Positions 24,528-33,298 of a stretch of DNA of 64,000 bases are shown one piece after another. This stretch comes from Bacillota bacterium. GTDB taxonomy: Bacteria > Bacillota > UBA4882 > UBA8346. The notes under the pieces were generated by a model. It had not been told where the DNA came from. It made no database searches and saw nothing but the letters and a program-made list of their open reading frames with translations. Both the position numbers and the translations under genes were made by a program. The DNA lies in the NCBI GenBank assembly GCA_023401925.1, contig JAEXDA010000060.1, forward strand, positions 1 through 64,000, read 5' to 3'. Position 1 is the stretch's first letter, and each line of letters starts with the position of its first letter.

Positions 24528-25998
24528 TCTTTTTCTCCTTGAGTGCTTCAGCGGCAATCTCGCGATCGTCAAAATGAATCGTATGATCGGCGAAGATTTG
24601 ATCCGTTTCATGACCTTTCCCGGCAATCAGTACTAAATCTCCCGACTGGGCCATAGCGATCATTTTTCGGATTGCTCTTGCCCGATCCACTTCTAAGAGA
24701 TATTGAGCATTGGGATTAAATTGAAGAAAACCCTCCTCAATTTCTTGGATAATCTCAGCAGGATCCTCTGAACGAGGATTGTCTGAAGTTATAATTGTAA
24801 AGTCAGCCATTTTCGCAGCAATGGCTCCCATAATAGGTCTTTTGGTCCGATCGCGGTCTCCGCCGCAACCAAATACCAGTAATAACTTACGTGGCGAAAG
24901 TCCCCTCCCGGTCTTTAAAATGTTTTCCAAGCCGTCCGGGGTATGGGCAAAATCAACAATCACACCGAATCTCACAGCTCCAGGGACCAATTCAAACCGA
25001 CCGGGTACACCGGTTATTCCTTCAAGGCCTTTTTTAATGTCCTCCGTATTAACTCCTAAAGCCAGTGCCGAACTTAAAGCGCCCAAACTATTATAAATAT
25101 TAAAATAACCGGTCAATTTCAAATTAAGCTGTATTTTCCCTCGTGGGGTTCTTGCAGTATAACTAGCACCAGAAGGAGTTAATTGAATATTCTCAGCTTG
25201 AATCTGCGCATTTTTTTCAATACCATAGGTAATAACTTGGGCTGGCGTACGTTCCATAATATAATCGGCATGAGGGTCGTCGCCGTTAATAATTGCCCAG
25301 GAAACCGTTGGTAAATTGGCAAAAAATTTTGTTTTAACCCGCAAATACTCCTCAAATGTCCCGTGATAATCTAAATGATCCTGGGTAATATTGGTGAAAA
25401 TTCCGGAGCGAAACGATAGACCGGAAATTCTCGACTGAGCAATCGAATGGGATGATACTTCCATCACAACATATTCTACTCCTGCCTGCACCATTTGAGC
25501 AAATAACATTTGTAAATCAAAGATTCCAGGGGTTGTATTATGAGCAGTATGAGTCGCTACAACCTGATTACCGATAAGATTCACAATAGTGCCAATAAGG
25601 CCGACTTTAAAACCAGCGTTCTCCAAAATACTTTTTAATAAGTATGTAGTGGTGGTTTTACCATTTGTTCCGGTTACTCCGATAATTTTTAACTTTTTAT
25701 CCGGGTAATCATAAAAAGTCCCGGCCACCTCCTTAACAACCTCTTCCACGGATGGAACTTGAATGATGGTTAAGCCATAATTGTCTTCGGGTAAATCCTC
25801 AACTAAAGCAGCTATCGCGCCCTTTTCCGCTGCCTGTTTTAAATATAGGTGTCCGTTGTAACGGGATCCTTTAATGCATATAAATAAATCTTTAGCTGCC
25901 ACTACCCTTGAGTCTTGATTAATACCTAAAATTTCGCAATCCGTTGTACCATAAATGTTGGAGACGCTGATATTCTTGATGATTTCCTTTAATTTCAC
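24520..25998 (-). CDS. murE: UDP-MurNAc-L-Ala-D-Glu--2,6-diaminopimelate ligase
   Basis: A 492-residue Mur ligase. GVTGTNGKTTTTYLL is the ATP loop, and SDNPRSEDP contains the DNPR motif that selects meso-diaminopimelate instead of lysine, so the cell wall should be of the DAP type. The long frame from 26157 has no Shine-Dalgarno and an unlikely N-terminus; GTG at 25998 (VKLKEIIKN) with AAGGAG ten bases ahead fits the family length. It follows the PBP gene after about 240 bases and overlaps murF. Confidence 0.94.
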   Translation of the reverse strand: MKLKEIIKNISVSNIYGTTDCEILGINQDSRVVAAKDLFICIKGSRYNGHLYLKQAAEKGAIAALVEDLPEDNYGLTIIQVPSVEEVVKEVAGTFYDYPDKKLKIIGVTGTNGKTTTTYLLKSILENAGFKVGLIGTIVNLIGNQVVATHTAHNTTPGIFDLQMLFAQMVQAGVEYVVMEVSSHSIAQSRISGLSFRSGIFTNITQDHLDYHGTFEEYLRVKTKFFANLPTVSWAIINGDDPHADYIMERTPAQVITYGIEKNAQIQAENIQLTPSGASYTARTPRGKIQLNLKLTGYFNIYNSLGALSSALALGVNTEDIKKGLEGITGVPGRFELVPGAVRFGVIVDFAHTPDGLENILKTGRGLSPRKLLLVFGCGGDRDRTKRPIMGAIAAKMADFTIITSDNPRSEDPAEIIQEIEEGFLQFNPNAQYLLEVDRARAIRKMIAMAQSGDLVLIAGKGHETDQIFADHTIHFDDREIAAEALKEKKNG

Positions 25999-26241
25999 CG
26001 GATGAAAACTCCTTCCTACATGCCAACTCCTGGTTCTAAACTTTTGTTCACGCAAAACTTCTTTAAAGCAACTTCCTTGGCGTGCTCGATTATTGAGTGC
26101 ATAATCAAAACGACTAAGTTTATTCGTGAGAATTACCAACAATCCTGCTCTCATCAAAAGGAAAACATGTCAATATTATTAATATTTTGTGTCAAAAGCA
26201 ACACTTTTATCCTGATTTTCTCACTTATGGAAAGATATCCT

Positions 26242-28446
26242 TTATGGTAAATTATCTGGTTTAGGGGCAAAAGTTACATTGACTACTGAGCCTCGCTCGA
26301 TAACAGTTCCCGGAGCCGGCCTTTGTTCTACTGCTATACCAGTTCCTTTTGCAGTAAGCTTCAAATCCATTTCGGACAAAATTTCATTGACCTTTCGTAG
26401 CGACAAACCGCGGAAATTAGGCAGTACCAACTGAGCATTCTTTTCTTTATATTGATACTCCGCTTCCGGGGTAAAATAAAGAATTACTTTGCTGTTCCGA
26501 TTGAGTACTGCCCCTGCCTTGGGTACTTGATCAAATACATAACCCCCGCTGCCGATCATCCGGTAACCCAGTTGACTTTTGCGCAGCAACGCAATGGCTT
26601 CTTCCGTACTCATATTTTGAATATTCGGGACGGTTACTTCTTCGCTGGTCATTTTGGCGCTTACTTCCGGTTCAAATCGCGGCTTGACGCCTAAATAGCG
26701 CAGCGCATCCTTAAATATACTTCCGACAATAGGAGCGGCAATAACCCCTCCAAACCTAACCGGAACACCCGGCTCATCGATCATCACCAAGGCCAAAATC
26801 TGCGGATTTTCTGCGGGTGCGTAACCGATAAAAGACGAAATAACTTTATCGGAATAACCACGTTTTCCCGGCTCAACCTTTTCGGCAGTGGCGGTCTTAC
26901 CGGCAACCCGGTATCCTTCTAAATAAGCCTGCATCCCCGAACCATTCGTAACCACTTGTTGTAACAAGCGATTCATCAAGGCCGCAGTTTTACTGGATAA
27001 CACCTGACGGATCACTTGGCGGCGAAATTTCTGTTTCACTTTGCCATCGGCTGAAACGACTTCTTTTACAATCTGCGGTTTTAACAGGTAACCGCCGTTA
27101 GCAACCGCCGCAGCACCCATTACCATTTGGATCGGAGTTACCGAAATACCTTGCCCGAATCCAATGTTAGCCAGTTCCATATTTTTTACTTTATCCATCC
27201 GCTGTAGGCTGCCACTGGCCTCTCCCGGGAAGTCCACCCCTGTTTTACTCCCAAAACCAAATTCTTTAATATATTTATAAAAGGTTTCTTTCGTCAATCG
27301 AAGGGCAATGGATGCAAATACCGGATTACAGGAGTTTTCCAGGGCTTTGACAAAAGTCTGACTGCCATGCCCCCCCGGTTTCCAACAACTAATTCTTCTT
27401 CCATCAATTAAAATAAAACCAGGATCAAAAAATTTAGTTTCCGGTGTAACCTGGCCCTCCTCCAGGGCAGTGACTGAAGTGAATATCTTAAAACTTGAAC
27501 CAGGTTCGTACATATCCGTAAAAATAGGGTTTCGCCTGTTTTGTGCCGAATAACTACCAAAATTATTTGCATCAAAACTGGGATGAGATGCTGCAGCCAA
27601 TATCTCACCGGTTTGCGGATTTATAATAACCGCCATGGCCCGTTTACATTTTGTATCAGCAATGGCCTTATCCAATTCCCGTTCAATAATGTATTGCAAA
27701 TTTTGATCAATCGTAAGTGTTAATGAATCACCATCTACCGGAGCCAAATATCTGCGATCACCTTGGGGTATATAATGTCCGGTGGTATCAAACTCTGCCT
27801 GTTCGCTACCTGGAACTCCCCGTAAATATGAGTCATACTGACGTTCCAGACCTTCCAATCCTTGATTATCAATACCGGCAATTCCCAAAGTCTGGCTGGC
27901 CAGAGACGATTGTGGATAAAAACGTTGTGCTTTTTGGGTAATCTCAATCCCGTGAATCCGGTTTTTTTTATTATTGAGGCACTTCCGAAGTTGATTGACT
28001 TCAGAAATTGATGCTTTACGTTTAATCCAAACAAAAGAGGCTCCTGAATTGATGAGCCTCTTTACCCGTTCTGGATTCATCGCCAATATTCCGGCCACCG
28101 TATTGGCGATTTCTGTCCTTTCCCGGTCAATAGCGGCTTTCTTTTCATTTGCGCTCAGCTTGGTGCTGATTTGACTGGTTTCAAAACCGACTTCCGCCGG
28201 GACAGCATATACTGAATCCCCATCCACACTAATAGCCAATTCGTTTCCCAGTCGATCATAAATGGTTCCCCGGCGCGGTAAAACAGGCAACGCTCGAAAC
28301 CGCTGATCTTCGGCGGATTTTCTCAGCCATCCCGCCATAAAAACTTGAAGATAAATCACGCGTAAAATTAAGCTTCCCAATAGTATAATTGCTGCGAAAA
28401 GTAAAATAGCCACTCTCTTTTTGGAATGAATTCCGCTATAACTCAC
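26242..28446 (-). CDS. Class B penicillin-binding protein with two PASTA domains (SpoVD/PBP2-like)
   Basis: A 734-residue transpeptidase: one N-terminal membrane helix (10-36), dimerisation domain with RRGTIYDRLGNELA, transpeptidase domain and two PASTA repeats (about 607-665 and 672-732). Catalytic motif 1 is SSFK with Ser317, motif 2 is SCN at 372-374. Motif 3 reads KTA (517-519) in AGKTATAEKV where KTG is canonical. It cross-links septal or spore peptidoglycan together with the SEDS protein. ATG at 28446. PASTA-bearing PBPs at this position are PbpB or SpoVD; only one such gene is present, so I do not choose between the names. Confidence 0.93.
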   Translation of the reverse strand: MSYSGIHSKKRVAILLFAAIILLGSLILRVIYLQVFMAGWLRKSAEDQRFRALPVLPRRGTIYDRLGNELAISVDGDSVYAVPAEVGFETSQISTKLSANEKKAAIDRERTEIANTVAGILAMNPERVKRLINSGASFVWIKRKASISEVNQLRKCLNNKKNRIHGIEITQKAQRFYPQSSLASQTLGIAGIDNQGLEGLERQYDSYLRGVPGSEQAEFDTTGHYIPQGDRRYLAPVDGDSLTLTIDQNLQYIIERELDKAIADTKCKRAMAVIINPQTGEILAAASHPSFDANNFGSYSAQNRRNPIFTDMYEPGSSFKIFTSVTALEEGQVTPETKFFDPGFILIDGRRISCWKPGGHGSQTFVKALENSCNPVFASIALRLTKETFYKYIKEFGFGSKTGVDFPGEASGSLQRMDKVKNMELANIGFGQGISVTPIQMVMGAAAVANGGYLLKPQIVKEVVSADGKVKQKFRRQVIRQVLSSKTAALMNRLLQQVVTNGSGMQAYLEGYRVAGKTATAEKVEPGKRGYSDKVISSFIGYAPAENPQILALVMIDEPGVPVRFGGVIAAPIVGSIFKDALRYLGVKPRFEPEVSAKMTSEEVTVPNIQNMSTEEAIALLRKSQLGYRMIGSGGYVFDQVPKAGAVLNRNSKVILYFTPEAEYQYKEKNAQLVLPNFRGLSLRKVNEILSEMDLKLTAKGTGIAVEQRPAPGTVIERGSVVNVTFAPKPDNLP

Positions 28447-28472
28447 TTACTTTCCCTCCAGCAAAATCAACT

Positions 28473-28952
28473 TTAATTGGATTGCGCCATTGCCGCTCGA
28501 ACTCCTTCAAACCAGCTAGCCAGTTTGCCCCAAACATGGTTATTGGGAAGAACTGTTTTTGTTGCACTATTATAGGGTCTGGGTGTTTTTTGATGGAGGG
28601 ACGGCACCCCGGCGATAAGCTGATAGTCGGTAGGTCCGGCAATCTTCATATGTAACTCCGTTTGGGCAATTTTAGAAACCCTTTCAAATGACTCCAGCTG
28701 AGCCATTTCAATTCGAATTTGAATCGACTCCCGTTCTAACCCGCGAATCGCGGCCCGGCAATTTTTAATTTCATCGCTGCGTTTCACATTAACCACCTGA
28801 ATCCAGAGATTAATCAAACTTAAACACAGAAATAAACCGCCAACAATCAGGAAGGGTCTTAGTTCCGCCCGATAATTTGAGCGAACCTTCGAAACCGTAA
28901 CCGTAGTATCACTATATTTTTCTGATATCTGCCGTTTTTCTGCCAATATCAT
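28473..28952 (-). CDS. ftsL: FtsL-like septum protein
   Basis: A 159-residue bitopic protein between rsmH and the PBP gene, the standard position of ftsL. A basic N-terminal tail is followed by one membrane helix (LIVGGLFLCLSLINLWIQV) and a coiled-coil segment (EIKNCRAAIRGLERESIQIRI in part). Sequence conservation in this family is low, so the call rests on topology and position. ATG at 28952 is preferred because AGGAG is ten bases away; GTG at 28961 is too close. FtsL links FtsB/DivIC and FtsQ/DivIB at the division site; ftsQ is not in this window. Confidence 0.8.
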   Translation of the reverse strand: MILAEKRQISEKYSDTTVTVSKVRSNYRAELRPFLIVGGLFLCLSLINLWIQVVNVKRSDEIKNCRAAIRGLERESIQIRIEMAQLESFERVSKIAQTELHMKIAGPTDYQLIAGVPSLHQKTPRPYNSATKTVLPNNHVWGKLASWFEGVRAAMAQSN

Positions 28953-28973
28953 GTTATGCACTCTCCTAAATGC

Positions 28974-29915
28974 CTAGACCAATTTCTCGGCGCAACGGAG
29001 CTTGGAACTGCGCGCCCGAGGATTGAAGTCGATCTCTTCCTGCGATGGTAGAACAGGTTTCTTTGTAATGATTTGAACTTGCGGTACCTGCCCGCATTGA
29101 CAAACCAAAATCTCTTTAGGACAGATACATCCTTTTGCCCATTTTGCAAAAGTCGATTTGACGATTCGATCCTCCAAAGAGTGAAAAGAAATCACTACAA
29201 TCCGCCCTCCGGGCTTTAAGATTGTCAGTGATTGTTCAAGTGCTTGTTGTAAAACATCCAGTTCCCGGTTGACCGCAATTCGAATCGCCTGGAAACTACG
29301 GCGGGCAGGATGAGGTCCATTTCTACGTGCGGCAGCCGGAATCGCTTGTTTAATAATTTCAACTAATTCCGAAGTCGTTTCGATCCGCTTAACCCGTCGA
29401 TACTTTTCAATAAATTCCGCAATCCGTTTGCTCCAGCGTTCTTCGCCATATTCCCAGAGAATTTTGGAGAGCTCACGAACTGATGCTGTATTCACCAAAT
29501 CTGCCGCCGAAAAGGGTTCCGATTGGTCCATTCGCATATCCAAAGGTGCATCAGCCTGATAGCTGAAACCCCGTTCGTCCAAATCCAACTGCGGTGACGA
29601 AACACCCAAATCCAATAAAATTCCATCAACTGCTTTTATTCCCTGCTCCGCAAGTATTTGATTGATATATGCAAAATTGCGCCGGATTAAACAAACTTTT
29701 GGTTTTACATGCTGCAGGCGTTCTTTTGCCGTTAAAATAGCTATCTGATCCTGATCAATGCCTACGATAATACCATTTTCACTTAGCTTTTCAGCAATCC
29801 GCAAAGCATGTCCGGCTCCACCAACCGTTGCATCAACATAAATTCCTGCTGGCTTAATGTCCAAATAATGAAGGACCTCTTCCGGTAGCACCGATTGATG
29901 AACAAAATCGGACAC
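28974..29915 (-). CDS. rsmH: 16S rRNA m4C1402 methyltransferase
   Basis: A 313-residue SAM-dependent methyltransferase that modifies C1402 of 16S rRNA. HQSVLPEEVLHYL, the SAM motif YVDATVGGAGHALRI, DGILLDLGVSSPQLD and ISFHSLEDRIVKS are conserved. It follows mraZ after 12 bases and precedes ftsL by about 20, in the classic mraZ-rsmH-ftsL order. Confidence 0.97.
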   Translation of the reverse strand: MSDFVHQSVLPEEVLHYLDIKPAGIYVDATVGGAGHALRIAEKLSENGIIVGIDQDQIAILTAKERLQHVKPKVCLIRRNFAYINQILAEQGIKAVDGILLDLGVSSPQLDLDERGFSYQADAPLDMRMDQSEPFSAADLVNTASVRELSKILWEYGEERWSKRIAEFIEKYRRVKRIETTSELVEIIKQAIPAAARRNGPHPARRSFQAIRIAVNRELDVLQQALEQSLTILKPGGRIVVISFHSLEDRIVKSTFAKWAKGCICPKEILVCQCGQVPQVQIITKKPVLPSQEEIDFNPRARSSKLRCAEKLV

Positions 29916-29927
29916 TCGACAAACACC

Positions 29928-30356
29928 TCAAATTCCTATCTTTGTAATTGCAGCAATCTCCTCATAGGATTGTTCAGCTTGATTCGAATAATTCTCCCAA
30001 ACTTCTTTGGCCCAGATTTCAACCTTGGTGGAAACTCCAATGACATAAGTATCCCGTTCAATATGGGCATGTTCCCTTAATTGCTGGGGGATCACAATCC
30101 GGCCTTGTTTATCGAGCTCTACTTCAACCGCTCCGGAAAAAAACATTCTAACGAATGCACGGGTTTCAGCTTGGGAAGTGGGCAGTTCTTTAACTTTCTC
30201 TTCAATAGTTTTCCATTGGGATAGCGGGTAGGCAAACAAACAATTATCAAGGCCCCGGGTAACCACGAAATTTTCTCCCAAATCTTCGCGAAATTTTGCC
30301 GGGATTATTAAACGGCCTTTTTCATCTAAAGAGTGTTGATACTCTCCTAACAACAT
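29928..30356 (-). CDS. mraZ: Transcriptional regulator MraZ
   Basis: A 142-residue protein with two SpoVT/AbrB-like domains (LLGEYQHSLDEKGRLIIPAKF; ELDKQGRIVIPQQLREHA). It binds direct repeats upstream of its own gene and regulates the dcw operon. Start ATG at 30356, with only a weak Shine-Dalgarno (GGGG at about -10). The three 10-base repeats at 30381-30410 are the expected binding sites. Confidence 0.96.
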   Translation of the reverse strand: MLLGEYQHSLDEKGRLIIPAKFREDLGENFVVTRGLDNCLFAYPLSQWKTIEEKVKELPTSQAETRAFVRMFFSGAVEVELDKQGRIVIPQQLREHAHIERDTYVIGVSTKVEIWAKEVWENYSNQAEQSYEEIAAITKIGI

Positions 30357-30380
30357 ACGTAAAAAACCCCGCTACATTTT

Positions 30381-30410
30381 TTCCCCACTTCACTCCACTT
30401 GACACCACTT
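30381..30410 (-). promoter_or_regulatory. MraZ boxes: three direct repeats 10 bases apart
   Basis: On the minus strand the repeats read AAGTGGTG, AAGTGGAG and AAGTGGGG, each exactly 10 bases after the last, and end 25 bases before the mraZ start codon. Known MraZ sites are TGGGN-type direct repeats with this period, so autoregulation of the dcw cluster is well supported. Confidence 0.85.
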
Positions 30411-31051
30411 TGCTCTCTGTATTCTCCATTATCGACCAATTTCCTCTTTTCTATAAGTGTTTTACGGATTTTTTTTGGGTACATGCAGGTCTTTGTAAGT
30501 CTTAAATCAAGTTCCCGATACCATATATTGGTTGCTATTAAAAGTTCACACCGAAAAAACCCAATATATTGTATTTAAAATTTTTGGCAACCAAAGGGGA
30601 TCTCAAATCGACAATCCTTGTTCTACCATATAAAGAAAGTCCGTAAAAATAGCAAAATCAGTGGTTGTTACAAAATAATGGCAATCACCGGAAAGAACGC
30701 ACTCTGAATTTTTTTTGACAAGGCAGGGTTTCCTAGAGGTGAAAAAATAACTTCTGATTCGATTTGAGTGGAAAATCAAAAAGGAGTCACGATTGTGGTT
30801 AAAGGGGGGTCCAAAAGTAAATATCGCGTCACGCACGATGAATAAATACAATGTATTGAAATGAGTGCAATCGATGAAGCTCTTCCTTTAATCTTTAATT
30901 ATTTTTTCGACTGCACCTCATTGAGGTACGGATTAACGAGAGGCTTATTAGTAAAACGTTCTCTAAATAACTACTCAATGATCGCGAACGTTTACTTAAG
31001 TAAAGAGCATCTTCCCCATTTCTGATTGCCATTTATTTACGATATGCTCTA
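30411..31051. other. Intergenic stretch between mraZ and the PHP gene
   Basis: No convincing gene. An 82-codon minus-strand frame at 30603-30851 lacks a Shine-Dalgarno and any recognisable motif. The right end holds the second copy of the dispersed repeat; the left end must contain the dcw promoter, which I could not place with confidence. Confidence 0.55.
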
Positions 31052-31055
31052 CTAG
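30972..31055 (-). repeat. Dispersed palindromic repeat, copy 2
   Basis: Reverse complement aligns with 5092-5172 from CTAGTAGAGC through TTGAG. It includes a perfect palindrome TTTACTTAAGTAAA (30991-31004). The CTAG at the element end provides the TAG stop of the PHP gene, so the insertion abuts or defines that gene's 3' end. Confidence 0.7.
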
Positions 31056-31960
31056 TTTACTATCAGTAGGTCCCGAGCCATCTGATAATAACCGCCTTCT
31101 AACAAACGGGTAAAGTCTTTTTTTATGCTTGATTTCAGAAACCGGATTCTCTTCAGATCCAGCTGCAGTTGGGCAATAAATTGTTTAAGTTCGTTAAGCC
31201 AAGGCTCCCTGCCCAGAAGGATGCTTTGGCCTTTTCCAAGCCAACCCAGATCAATGGTATGATAACTAAAAAGTCCAGCCACGCAACGCCTCTCGCTTAA
31301 AGCATCCAAGATCCCTTTTTCTCCCGTCCCAAATACTTTCAAATAAGTTCTACCCGAACCCATAGAGCGGCCTTGATGATGATAGTGATAATCTGAACCC
31401 CCTACAATTCCAACATTGCTTGGCACTATCCAATCCTCCCAAAAACTTCGCAAGTGTATATAATTTTCAGAAGGCTGCTCTAAAATTGATGAATTAAAAA
31501 ACTCAACCGCATCCAGTAAACCTACCGAGATGATCTCTTTTAAAAATCCCCTGGCCCATCCGGAATTGGGCATCGTCCAAGGATGCGCAAGGATAATGAT
31601 TCCTCCGTATTGATGATGCAGACTGAATTTCTCCAAAAGCGCACTACGACTTATATTCTCCCATTTTTCTTGCTTACCGGCGATCAATAAAAAATGAAAG
31701 TGATTTCCCAAAGAAATTTCCTGAGACAGAATTGACTGGGGTAATCCCGAATTACCCATGGAAAGAACACAAGCTTCTCTTGACCCTTGGAGGTTCTGAT
31801 GGTCTGAAATTGCGACAACATCCAGAAATCCATTCCGGGCCATGGTCAAAATTTCATCGGGATAAAGAGAACCGCCCGAATAAGTACTATGAATATGAAA
31901 ATCCGCCATTATCCAGCGCGCTTCAGGCATAGGCGAAAATGTGGTTACCGATCGCCACAA
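31052..31960 (-). CDS. PHP-domain phosphoesterase
   Basis: 302 residues. The PHP metal ligands are visible: ADFHIHSTYSGG (HxH), VAISDHQNL, IILAHPW and GGSDYHYHHQG. The domain resembles the histidinol-phosphatase/polymerase-associated PHP superfamily; the substrate is unknown. TTG at 31960 has GAGGG at a suitable distance and is ten bases after the stop of the CotS gene; ATG at 31909 is an alternative that would still hold the full PHP domain but has no Shine-Dalgarno. It is probably co-transcribed with the upstream CotS-like gene. The stop codon lies in the dispersed repeat, so the original C-terminus could have been altered. Confidence 0.8.
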   Translation of the reverse strand: MWRSVTTFSPMPEARWIMADFHIHSTYSGGSLYPDEILTMARNGFLDVVAISDHQNLQGSREACVLSMGNSGLPQSILSQEISLGNHFHFLLIAGKQEKWENISRSALLEKFSLHHQYGGIIILAHPWTMPNSGWARGFLKEIISVGLLDAVEFFNSSILEQPSENYIHLRSFWEDWIVPSNVGIVGGSDYHYHHQGRSMGSGRTYLKVFGTGEKGILDALSERRCVAGLFSYHTIDLGWLGKGQSILLGREPWLNELKQFIAQLQLDLKRIRFLKSSIKKDFTRLLEGGYYQMARDLLIVN

Positions 31961-31970
31961 ATTAAATCCC

Positions 31971-32948
31971 TCATTCCATCGTCATAATAAGATCCAAAAT
32001 TCTCAACCGTTCGGTGTGGTAACTGATTTTTCGTTGCCACTGATCTTGATAATAGCGGCGACTCCACGGTTGTTTTTCAAGATAATACTGTCTGCCCAAT
32101 ATCCAATATTCATAAGGAAAAGTCAGATACAAGCGCAGTAGTTTTAATTCACCTTTTTGCCAGAAATAATGGCGATCAAAAAACCATAGAATTTTTAACA
32201 ATGCATCGGGCGACCAGTGATAAAACCGTAAATATCGGCTTATTAAATTAGTTCGATCATGTATGGAATGGTCGATAATCATATCATCAAAGTCGATTAA
32301 ATAAGCCCGCTCATTTTGAATCATCACGTTATGAAAAGCCCAATCATGATAACATATGGTTTCTTGCATCGGAACAATCCGGCTGGAAAATTCCCTTAGA
32401 ACTTGAAATGCCATTTCATAAAACTGGTGCCATATTTGGATATATTGGCGACTAAAAGCATCTTCCTGGAACCGGATGGCTATTTCCCGGCAAGTTGCCA
32501 TTTCTTTTAAACATTGTTTCCACCGCTTGAGCGGATCAAATCTAATCATTGCCCACTTTTTAGGTTCTGATTGAATCACTTCATGACAGAGCTTGTGAAA
32601 ATTGGTCATTGCAATGATGGCAGCCTTTAAATCTTTGGCAGATTGATAATCGGCAACCCGCCCTGGGATTTTTTCGGTCAATATATAGCGATTGCCTCGT
32701 TCCCATCGATAATAACCGCCTGATTCCGTTTTCATTAACCGGGGTACGTATCCGGATAATGCTTCCTGCGTTATCAATGTTCCGGTTAAATAGGCACGCA
32801 TCGATCCTATTTTTAAAGGCTTTAAAACATAAGAAGGCTCCAATAACGGTGCAAAAAACACACTCCCATGGGCCCGATAATCCTGGGCTAAGCAGTAAGA
32901 TTTTAAAACTTCCTGAATTGCATCTTCTGAAAGTTGCTTAGTGGCCAT
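31971..32948 (-). CDS. CotS-family spore coat kinase-like protein (copy 1)
   Basis: A 325-residue protein of the aminoglycoside-phosphotransferase fold. CYHDWAFHNVMI is the catalytic-loop equivalent (HDxxxxN) and AYLIDFDDM the metal-binding DFD equivalent. The FPYEYWILGRQYYLEKQPWS end is the signature that the CotS/YsxE/YutH coat group shares with its three neighbours at 33.3-36.4 kb. ATG at 32948 overlaps the last codons of a small membrane-protein gene (ATGGCCACTAA), pointing to coupled translation. In Bacillus CotS is a spore coat component; kinase activity has not been assumed here. Confidence 0.8.
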   Translation of the reverse strand: MATKQLSEDAIQEVLKSYCLAQDYRAHGSVFFAPLLEPSYVLKPLKIGSMRAYLTGTLITQEALSGYVPRLMKTESGGYYRWERGNRYILTEKIPGRVADYQSAKDLKAAIIAMTNFHKLCHEVIQSEPKKWAMIRFDPLKRWKQCLKEMATCREIAIRFQEDAFSRQYIQIWHQFYEMAFQVLREFSSRIVPMQETICYHDWAFHNVMIQNERAYLIDFDDMIIDHSIHDRTNLISRYLRFYHWSPDALLKILWFFDRHYFWQKGELKLLRLYLTFPYEYWILGRQYYLEKQPWSRRYYQDQWQRKISYHTERLRILDLIMTME

Positions 32949-33102
32949 CGCCAAACCAGCCAATAAACACTAGGATTAATCCAATTAAAATGATAATATC
33001 AATGGGATTGGCTGCTATTAAGGCTTTTAAAAATAACAACGCCAAAATAATTAAAAAAACTTTTTGATTTAAATACCTAAGGTGTTTAAAGGGATTTCCC
33101 AT
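32938..33102 (-). CDS. Small membrane protein of 54 residues
   Basis: A short reading frame with an excellent GGAGG and ATG at 33102: MGNPFKHLRY then two hydrophobic stretches (VFLIILALLFLKALIAA and IDIIILIGLILVFIGWF) ending GDGH. It therefore looks like a two-helix membrane hairpin. Its stop TAA at 32938-32940 is inside the start of the CotS-like gene, an 11-base overlap. I do not recognise a family. Position in the coat-protein cluster suggests a sporulation-related role, which is inference. Confidence 0.7.
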   Translation of the reverse strand: MGNPFKHLRYLNQKVFLIILALLFLKALIAANPIDIIILIGLILVFIGWFGDGH

Positions 33103-33298
33103 AAGATGCACCTCCAGCCATCATGTTATTCATGAATGCCGGAGTTGGGAACTTGGCATAAGTAACCCGGTTCTTCCAGAAATCCAAAAGATGGTACAGT
33201 GGCGAGATTAAAATTTTTTATGACATTTGCCCCAGTCAAATCATAAGATATAAGGATTGAAAAAATCCACAGATTTGGGGAAAGGAAATATCCATTTA

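Noticed and set aside
30603..30851. 82-codon minus-strand frame
   Set aside because: No start signal, no motif and composition like the surrounding intergenic DNA.
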